Shown piece by piece: positions 55,890-64,000 of a stretch of 64,000 nucleotides of DNA. The position numbers were made by a program, and so were the translations under genes. The DNA is from Chiridota heheva (Eukaryota > Echinodermata > Holothuroidea > Apodida > Chiridotidae), in the NCBI GenBank assembly GCA_020152595.1, contig JAIGNY010004481.1:81001-145000 (forward strand), in the 5' to 3' direction. The notes under the pieces are model-generated. The model had not been told where the DNA came from. It saw nothing but the letters and a program-made list of their open reading frames with translations, and did not search any database. Position 1 is the first letter of the stretch, and each line of letters begins with the position of its first letter.

Positions 55890-56704
55890 TGCCCGCCATA
55901 TTTATTGGTATCGTTCATTGAAATTATTAATATCATCAATTTGAATTGGTGATATCAATAATTCAATTAGTGATATCAATAATACAATTAGGGTTTTAAT
56001 AATTCAATTAGTAATATCAATAAATGTATTAATGGTATCTATAATTTGATTAATGATATCAATATTTCAATTAGTGATATCAATAATTCAATTACTGATA
56101 TCAAGAATGCAATAAGTGATACCAATAATTCATTTAGTGATATCAATAATTCAGTTAGTGATATCAATAATTAAATTAGTGACATCAAAAATTCAATGAG
56201 TGATATCAAGAATTGATCAAATTATACTGGCAAAAGATATAAGTTTTTAATGATTTCATAATTTAAATTAATAATATTAAGAATTAATTTGATGCTATCA
56301 GTAAATTAATTATTGATATCATAAATTCAATTCTTGATATCTTAATCAGACTTCGGAAACAAAATTAATTATTTTTAAAAATGTACATATCAGTAATCAT
56401 TAATTGATATCAAGAATTCTAATTGAATTATTCATATAGTTAATTTAATTATTGATATCAATAATTGAATTATTGATATCAATAATTCAATTCTTGATAT
56501 CTCTTATTGAATGATTGATATCACTAATTAAATTATTGATTTCACTAATTGAATTCTTGATATCACTAATTGAATTATTTATATCACTAATTACATTCTT
56601 GATGTCATTAATTAAAATTATTGGTATCATCAATTCGAATCAATCATATCAAAAATTGAATTATCGGTATCAATAATTCAATTAGGTATTATCCAATTCG
56701 TAAT
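55890..56704. repeat. GATATCAATAATTCAATTAG minisatellite, degenerate
   Basis: About 35 imperfect copies of a unit of about 21 bp, TGATATCAATAATTCAATTA plus G, cover 0.8 kb. In the second half the unit changes orientation-like text (AATTGAATTATTGATATCA), so the two halves are partly inverted relative to each other. GATATC is itself palindromic. There is no gene. Confidence 0.85.
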
Positions 56705-57267
56705 TTAAAGAAATATTCCCATGGATTTTCATTTTTTTATATGTAATAGCGAAGAGCTTTAGAAACAAACTGGTGAAAAACTATATAAATACCTTATTTC
56801 GTATAGAAGTTTCATAATTTTGAAGTATTTTTTTATATTAAAAAAAAGTGACTGATTGGCAACATCTGTGATGTCATAGAGACAATTTCAACTAAACGTC
56901 TTTTGTATTTCTTTAAAAATGATTTGGATTTTTTTGTCATTGAAAATGTGGTGTACACAAAGAAAAAAGCTAAATGTTTTTTTGTAAGTTATATACTTCA
57001 CCCTATCTCTATAATGAACCCAAAATGCTGTTCGCTAATATAAAAAAAAAGTGTGATTAAATTAATAAGAAATACATAAGAACTGTGTTGGAATTGCCTT
57101 GATGACATCACCAAAGTTGAAGCTAAAGGACATACTGTGCGAGATGTGTTTAAGAACATAACTCTTAAACGGAATAAGATATTAACGTAGTTTTTTTACC
57201 ACTTTGTTTCTATAAAAAAATTCTATCATATATGAAAAAATAAAAACCCATGGGAATATTCCTTTAA
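56705..57267. mobile_element. Fold-back-like element with inverted ends
   Basis: The left end TTAAAGAAATATTCCCATGG mirrors the right end CCATGGGAATATTCCTTTAA with one mismatch. Inside, AACGGAATAAGATATT, ACCACTTTGTTTCT and GATGACATCA are shared with the fold-back families at 1395-2705 and 62329-62748, so the three are distant relatives. No coding capacity. Confidence 0.75.
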
Positions 57268-57640
57268 TGATATCAATAAATAGTTCATGATTTCACTAAA
57301 AACTTCATGATATCATTAATTCGAATTTATGATATCATAAATTTGTTAATGATATAAATTATTTCATGATATAAATTATTTGAAGATATCGCTAAATACT
57401 CAAAAAGTAGAACGGCTTGCTATATGTACTATATGATTATAGTACATAAAAATCATCTGATAATCCATTATGTTTTCTGTGCACAACAAATTTGAAAAGC
57501 TACCAAAAAATAATTAATCGCCAATCTGACCGATTATTTTGCACAATTTTTCCAAAAACATAAAAATATCTGCATAATTATTATAAAATGTCGATGCATT
57601 TATCAATATAAAATCCTTTATGTAAAATGCAAATAATTGT
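57268..57640. other. AT-rich; possible promoter region of the 3CxxC gene
   Basis: The first part is more GATATC-rich repeat (to about 57400). The remainder directly precedes the leader exon. I see no clear TATA or initiator assignment. The AAATGCAAATAATTG text at about 57626-57640 has a counterpart before the broken paralogue. Confidence 0.35.
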
Positions 57641-57646
57641 CTTACA

Positions 57647-57703
57647 CAGACGAGTTCAACAGTTGCATCTAGGCAGTTATTGCTTGCTTGGAATCGTGTC
57701 ATG
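57647..57703 (+). CDS. Three-CxxC zinc-binding protein, exon 1 (leader plus start codon)
   Basis: The coding part is only the ATG at 57701-57703, followed directly by a canonical donor (ATG|GTAAGT). The start was chosen because exon 2 opens in phase right after its acceptor with no other ATG before the conserved domain, giving [12 protein letters not shown]. The leader, beginning with ACAGACGAGTTCAACAGT, has a perfectly matching counterpart of about 25 bases in the broken paralogue at 42041. That match supports a real transcribed exon. The 5' limit is not known; 57647 is where similarity becomes exact. Confidence 0.65.
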
Positions 57704-58439
<736 letters not shown>

Positions 58440-59290
58440 AATGTTTAACAGAACGCAAAACCCAACAAAACGCAGACTAAGACGCCGGATCTTCTTACAC
58501 CAGTCAAAACAGCTCGAGAGAGAAACACCTGTCCTGCTTAAACATGATCCCAAACCAATCCGAATTCAAGTGTCTCATCCACCCTCAAAAAAAAAAAAAA
58601 AAATTGTATCCTTCAATACATATCAACATCCCTGGTATTGAAAAGAGGGGTTCACAAACTGACAGTGGGCGAAAGATCCTGGCCATAGATTACATCTGCC
58701 AAAACTATCCCAGAGAGACTTGGATATATGCCTACACCCATGGTCCTGCTACAGAGGCTACCAGAGATGAAGGAGCTGGAGTCTTCATCAGTTATATCGA
58801 TGGTGAAGAAAAACTCGTACTGCCAACTCGAAAATATTCCACCAACTTCCGAGCAGGAACAGAAGCAGCAGCTATAGCAATCACTGATAATGCAGCAAGA
58901 ACAAAAGGCCAAGTGGTGCTGCACTCTGATGCCCTCCAGTCCTTTAATCACTCAAGCGCTCCAGTAACAAGGAGATGAATGCTCTTACAAATTCTCTCGC
59001 TGCCATATGTCATGTTCTCAATAAGTGGTAAATAGTGGATACCAACACACTGAGACATTAGAGGAAATGAGATCGAAGATAAACTTGTAAACAAAGGGAC
59101 AGAAACGGAACATACAGATACATAAGTGTCATATGATGAGGTAAATGCCATCATTAAGAGACATCAGCACAAACTAGAACTGTTGGAAGGACAGTATGCT
59201 CAACTATTCAAAGCTAGTATAGCGAATGTGCTTATAGAGGGAAGTATATACAGAAATAGGGTAGCAGTGGCAAATGATTTCAAATTACTT
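58440..59290 (+). pseudogene. LINE with RNase H domain (I-clade-like), upstream part
   Basis: The plus strand reads SKQLERETPVLLKHDPKPI, then the RNase H domain from about 58665: WIYAYTHGPATEATRDEGAG, FRAGTEAAAIAI, VVLHSDALQSF. Then come GNEIEDKLVNKGTETEHTDT, a stop, and VSYDEVNAIIKRHQHKLE. In an active enzyme the first motif is YTDGS; here the catalytic Asp is His and Ser is Pro (YTHGP), so it would be inactive. Frameshifts occur near 58570 and 58975. RNase H next to a LINE tail points to an I-type element; the clade is inference. Confidence 0.75.
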
Positions 59291-60002
59291 GAGCTTTGAA
59301 AGATGCCCTTACATTTTCACTACAAGCTTCAAAATATCTTTGAGTTTTCCCAGATATTTTAAGACAAAAAAGCTCAAGGTTACTTCACCCAGTAACTCAT
59401 GATTTAAATACCCTTCCCCAGCCCCTACACATTCCCAGAACTACATCCTGGATTGTAATACTACTTCCAATTTAAGAAAATATGTGTGTCAAGCAAAGTC
59501 AAGCAGCATGAAAAATGTACAATAACATTAAAGCAAAATTATGCAAAACAATATTGCTTAACGTATGACAAACTAGACATTGGAAACGATACAAATCCCT
59601 TCACCGCTAATAATGCATATTCCAGACTGTCCCACATTCCATCCCAACCTGTCCCACGCCTATACTTCATGCAATGACACCTAAAAACCAGACACTGTAT
59701 GTCATTCCACCACTTGCATGACCCACATGCCATCACAACTGAAATACAGATGACATCCCACCACATGCCATTCCACTCTGTCCTACATGAAATCCCACCC
59801 TCATCCTAATTTCTTCAGCTACTTTATCATCATGTCATCTTCTACCTCGCATTCTGCTTATTGTTTGTATTTCCCAAACCCCTCATTTAACATTCATTAG
59901 AAGCGAGGAAACTTTTATTTGCTTCATTATTCATGGCAAGACAAACTTTTTGATTGCTATTCATGTCAGAAATGTCAATATCATAACAAAACTAAACATG
60001 TG
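59291..60002. other. Insert between the two halves of the RNase H LINE
   Basis: No gene is recognised. It contains clusters of CATCCCA / CATTCCA words at about 59635-59800. The opposite-strand frames at 59486-59677 and 59539-59766 are shadows of these. Confidence 0.4.
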
Positions 60003-60860
60003 AATAAATAAATAAATAATAATAATACATTTATATAGCGTCCTTTCTATACAAGCATATTCAAAAACGCTTTACAAAACAATAACATGAAGACAATACA
60101 TACTTACTTACTAAAATAAACCATAAACAAATGTGTTTTGATTGATTTCAGAAACACGTGAAGACAATTGATTTTTCTTATTTGAAGTGGGAGATCATTC
60201 CACCAAAGTAGGCCGAGTCTGCAGAATGCCCTACCCCCCAGAGTAATACATGAAATATTGGGTACATTAAGCCAGACTGCGGATCTGTTTCTTAGATTAT
60301 AAGTTGTGTTTGATGAAATTATTAAGTTTTGAAGATATTTTGGGGCCATTTTATGGATACATTTAAAAACAAGAACAAGTATTTTATATCTTATACGCAT
60401 TTCAACCGGTAACCAATGTAGTGAATATAACAAGGGAGTAATATGGCAATATTTGTTTGATTTAGTTACAACACGTGCCGCAAAATTCTGTATTTTTTGG
60501 ACATTTTGAATTAAACAATGTGGCATACCAGCCAAGAGAAAGTTGCAGTAGTCAATGTGTGAATGAACCAGTGAATGAATTAGGGTCTCTGTTGCACTGT
60601 TTGTCAACACATTTCTTATTTTATTAATGTTGTACAAATTTACAAATGCAGACCTGAATTTTTTCATTACGTGCTGCTTTAAGTTCAAGTTGCTATCCAG
60701 CCACACTCCTAGATCACGATCACAATGGACAGCATTAACTAAACCACCACCCACTTTGACAGATTTTTGGGTTAATTTATTGAGTTGAGGAGTAGTGCCA
60801 AACAAAATAACCTCCGTTTTGGCATCATTTATTTTAAGCTTGTTTTGAAGCATCCACCTT
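60003..60860 (-). pseudogene. 5'-truncated CR1/L2-like LINE: end of reverse transcriptase and tail
   Basis: A single minus-strand frame of 249 codons (60853-60104) starts MLQNKLKINDAKTEVILFGT and includes DRDLGVWLDSNLNLKQHV, HSHIDYCNFLLAGMP, IQNFAARVVTK, LYSLHWLPVEMRIRYKILVL and ending WWNDLPLQIR. These are the standard post-catalytic blocks of CR1/L2/jockey-type LINEs (LN..KTE...FG, LGV.lD..L, DYCN.LL.G, Q..AAR.V, LHWLPV..RI.YKi). The catalytic part is absent because the copy is 5' truncated, as usual for LINEs. After the stop come a TATATAGCG/GCGTTT tail and an (ATT/ATTT) run ending at 60003. The frame is intact over 249 codons, so this copy is rather young. Confidence 0.9.
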
Positions 60861-61490
60861 CTAACATTAGTAAGTTAGTAAGTCATAAGTCATTTTTTTT
60901 GATCTCAGGTCAAACATATTACAGCAAATGCACACTATACCTCACCATTAAGTGTGAACAATGCTCTTAACATATACTATATGATCATTTCTTTAAGCAA
61001 ATTTATCATACCCACTTTAATTCAAGAGATACCACATATACAAATTTTCCCATTGCTAGGCAAATAGGCTTATTATTATGCACACACAATCCCCCAATCA
61101 TGCTCAACTGAATAGTACCAATGCACTCTACCACTGAACCCTTAATCATACTCACTTGAAAAGTACCCCTATGCCAAGAGACATGAAAGTACACCATTCT
61201 TAACTTAAGTTATGAAAACTTAAGCAAAAACTTTAACCAAAACTTAAACCTGACAAATATTTTCATTGTTATGCAAATAAGCTAATTAGTATGCACACAC
61301 AACCATCCAAGCATGCTCATTTGAACAGTACCCATGTCCTCTACCCCTATGCAAAACACATGAATGTACACCATTCATAACTTAAGTTATGAAAAGTTTA
61401 AACGGACGCCGACGACGACAACGCCGCCGCCGCCGACGACGCCAGAGGTAGTTGAATAGCTCTATTATTCATCGAATAGTCGAGCTAAAA
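60861..61490. repeat. Hairpin-ended dispersed repeat with duplicated unit
   Basis: A segment with TTATTATGCACACACAATC, GAATAGTACCAATGC..CTCTACC, CATGAAAGTACACCATTC and TTAACTTAAGTTATGAAAA occurs twice (about 61010-61215 and 61265-61400). A (GACGCC/GACGAC)n run follows at 61405-61445, then the near-perfect palindrome TAGCTCTATTATTCATCGAA / TAGTCGAGCTA (61457-61487). I recall similar text as a common dispersed repeat in aquatic invertebrates but cannot name it. Confidence 0.65.
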
Positions 61491-61539
61491 AAATAGATCA
61501 TCACCCAAGTTCCAACCAAAAGGACAACTACTATAATTG

Positions 61540-61812
61540 AAGAGATCAGGTGATGTTTAGAATGAGAACCGGGTATTGCTGTCTCAACTATTACATGTCC
61601 ACCAAGTTTAAATTTGGACCCACAGGAGATTGTGCCTGTGACTCAGGACCCATGACAGTTGCCAACATTCTCCAAGATTGCTGCAGACATGAAGTATTAC
61701 GCACACACGTGTGGTCATCACCAACAAGTATGCAGAAGAAACTCTTTGGCACTCTCCAGGATCTTCGGGCAACTGCAGCTTTTATCGATAGTGCATGGAT
61801 CAACATCTAGAA
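61540..61812 (+). pseudogene. LINE with RNase H, C-terminal part (after the insert)
   Basis: The plus-strand frame of 86 codons contains MFRMRTGYCCLNYYMSTKF, CACDSGPMTVANILQDCCRH, and KKLFGTLQDLRATAAFIDSA. This is the typical end of RNase H-bearing LINE ORF2: F.LRTGH.rLn.h......C.C....T..H.l..C...r and a final lL...l..T..F. It is the missing continuation of the piece ending at 59290, so a segment of about 2.2 kb, including the CR1/L2-like LINE, was inserted into this element or rearranged. Confidence 0.75.
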
Positions 61813-62328
61813 GGACGAACGAGGAAGCAGAAGAAGAAATAACATGCTCAGTTACAAAACAATAAAAGTTAACATCATATATTCATTTATACTTGGTAAG
61901 AACATATCTTAATTTGATTGGTAGAAAGATGTCAACGGACCATGGTTAATCTGCTACGACCCACGGCATTGATAATGTATCCGAGTGGCACTTGTTGATG
62001 AGAGTGATCCAGTACTATTTGTTTAAAAAAGAAATAAATTGATTAATTTGAAAACCAATCGTGTTTCAGCCATTAAATCATTTGTGGATACAAACATAAA
62101 TAAACAGGTTTAACCTATAATTAATTATAGTTTATCACCGGATAGCGATGAATGCACATGTACTTATGGATGTTTAAAAATTTCCAGCACGTTTAAATTT
62201 CTCTACAACCATTTGAAGTTTGTCTACATAGTGAACGTAAATGAAATACGTAGTGGATTATTTGTACATGCCGACCTTCATTGTATTTATTATCTTTAAT
62301 TCTAAGAATCTGAATTATTCTTGAAATC
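61813..62328. other. Intronic, no recognisable gene
   Basis: AT-rich intron sequence. Confidence 0.4.
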
Positions 62329-62748
62329 AAAGGATTGGTTCAGGGCTCAAACAAGTACATCTTAATGAAATAAAACTTTAAAAGAAACAAAATGATGAAG
62401 AAACTACTACTATTGAATTATTTTGCTTCAAACTTTCTTCAGATGGTAAGTTATAATTACCATTACTAGATTATGTTTTTTTACTTTCCTGACATATTCA
62501 TAAGCTTTCAAGCCACAGACTCGCACGACAAAATATAATAGAATACATAAAGACTTTTGAGGTATCTGAGGCTGTGATGTCACAACTAGTCTGATTTCAG
62601 TCGTTTCTACACAAACAATACAAACTGTAAACTAAAATTTATCCTAAACGGAATAAGATATTTGAATGCTTTCTGCACCATTCTATATACCTTGGGAAGT
62701 CTTCTTTTAAATAAGATGAATTTGCTTGACCCATGACCTAATCCTTTA
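62329..62748. mobile_element. Fold-back element (family of 1395-2705)
   Basis: The left side has AAAGGATTGGTTCAGGGCTC, AAACAAGTACATCTTA and AAGAAACAAAATGATGAAGA. The right side mirrors it: AAACGGAATAAGATATTTGA, AAGATGAATTTGCTTGACCC and CCTAATCCTTTAA. The core CTGTGATGTCACAACTAGTC, TGATTTCAGTC is that of the large fold-back repeat near 2430-2465. This copy has one unit per arm. Confidence 0.75.
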
Positions 62749-63160
62749 AGGCTGCTCCCGGACTCTTCAAGGTAAAAGTAACATTTTATCTTTTAATCAA
62801 TCAATAACTTTAAACATAATCAGAAAACCAACTTTCTCCCATGTTATAGTGGATGGACTTTGTTAGTTAAGACACTATACGTATTTTAAAGTTCGGCTTA
62901 ATTCTATTGTATTTTCGTACTTTAACGTGCTTTAATATTTATAACTTTGGACTACTTCGCTGTATATTTGTACTATATACCTTGTTTTTATTTTGAAAAG
63001 CGCATTCAAACTTTTCTGGTTACTTGATGAAAAATAAAATATTAGACTGCAAGCTAGCTGGTAATATGCCTGAAACAGGGAGCTATCATGACAGCTCCCT
63101 ACTCCATCTGGCGCGGAAAAAGGGTTAAATGTAATGACGTACTTCCAAATTAACATCTGA
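62749..63160. other. Intronic, no recognisable gene
   Basis: AT-rich intron sequence; the minus-strand frame at 62932-63168 has no domain. Confidence 0.4.
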
Positions 63161-63340
63161 TTGGTCAACGCATGGATTTGTTGCTAAGCAACATATATCC
63201 CCGGATACTCCGCACACGCCGCGCGCGTAATGAACAAACTGTGGAACGACAAAATAGTTCCGTTGTTGATGTTGTCTGATTTGTTGCAGGAAGCCAATAG
63301 AATGGAACCTGAAAACATTACAAAGTATTTTTGAAGGTAA
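63160..63340 (+). promoter_or_regulatory. Promoter-like patch and short exon-like segment in intron 2
   Basis: CTGATTGGTC (inverted CCAAT box) at about 63159, the palindrome GTTGCTAAGCAAC (resembling an RFX X-box) at about 63180-63192, and CGCCGCGCGCG at 63219 stand close together. Downstream, TTGTTGCAG precedes GAAGCCAATAGAATGGAACC and the sequence runs to GAAG|GTAATC. This would be an exon of about 48 bp with only a 10-codon frame. It could mark an alternative promoter or non-coding exon. The evidence is only motif proximity. Confidence 0.25.
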
Positions 63341-63975
<635 letters not shown>

Positions 63976-64000
63976 AAATTCTGATCAATGGAAACAGCGA

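Overview
This window looks like a gene-poor, repeat-rich stretch of a metazoan nuclear genome. The evidence is spliced exons with GT/AG borders, long AT-rich introns, many transposon fossils, and microsatellite and minisatellite arrays; no prokaryotic gene organisation is visible. The repeat content suggests a marine invertebrate, perhaps an ambulacrarian such as an echinoderm, but that is an inference: CR1-like LINEs with a 2A-like motif and PHD-type fingers, LINE-like tails with a TATATAGCG/GCGCTTTACA core, and recurrent GGCCTAGGCC / TAACGTTA words. Most open reading frames longer than 60 codons lie in tandem repeats or dead transposons.

Only two host genes are recognised with confidence. 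(1) On the minus strand, 21839-21943 is the first coding exon of a PTP4A/PRL protein phosphatase; the later exons were not found. (2) On the plus strand, 57647-63975 holds a complete small gene of three exons (94 codons in total) encoding a three-CxxC zinc-binding protein of the ZAR1/RTP type. A second, broken copy of its first two exons lies about 15 kb upstream (42041-42071 and 43062-43258). A third, weak candidate is an exon-like segment on the minus strand at 22139-22570.

Layout. 1-13 kb: fold-back repeats, a 0.35-kb tandem duplication, and copies of a hAT-like element (4927, 7462) and of a mobile repeat called X here. 13.6-14.9 kb: a 30-bp minisatellite, flanked by duplicated unique segments. 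16.3-20.4 kb: a nested set made of a TTAA-type MITE composite, the X repeat, and a 1.09-kb hAT-like element inside X with 8-bp target duplications. 21-25 kb: the PTP4A exon and two small DNA transposons with clear ends. 25.5-27.5 kb: a CR1-like LINE with a 2A-like motif, on the minus strand and internally deleted. 28-39 kb: tandem and low-complexity DNA, including 1.16 kb of pure-strand CT-rich repeat. 39.8-40.7 kb: a very long (TA)n tract. 42-43.3 kb: the broken zinc-finger paralogue. 46.5-49.6 kb: an L1/Tx1-like LINE whose ORF2 contains a 30-bp in-phase minisatellite. 50-57.3 kb: a mosaic of MITE pairs, minisatellites, direct and inverted duplications, a dead Tc1 transposase and a P-loop helicase-like fragment. 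57.6-64 kb: the zinc-finger gene, with two LINE fragments, a hairpin-ended repeat and a fold-back element in its second intron.

Every family assignment comes from reading motifs by eye. No database search was run.
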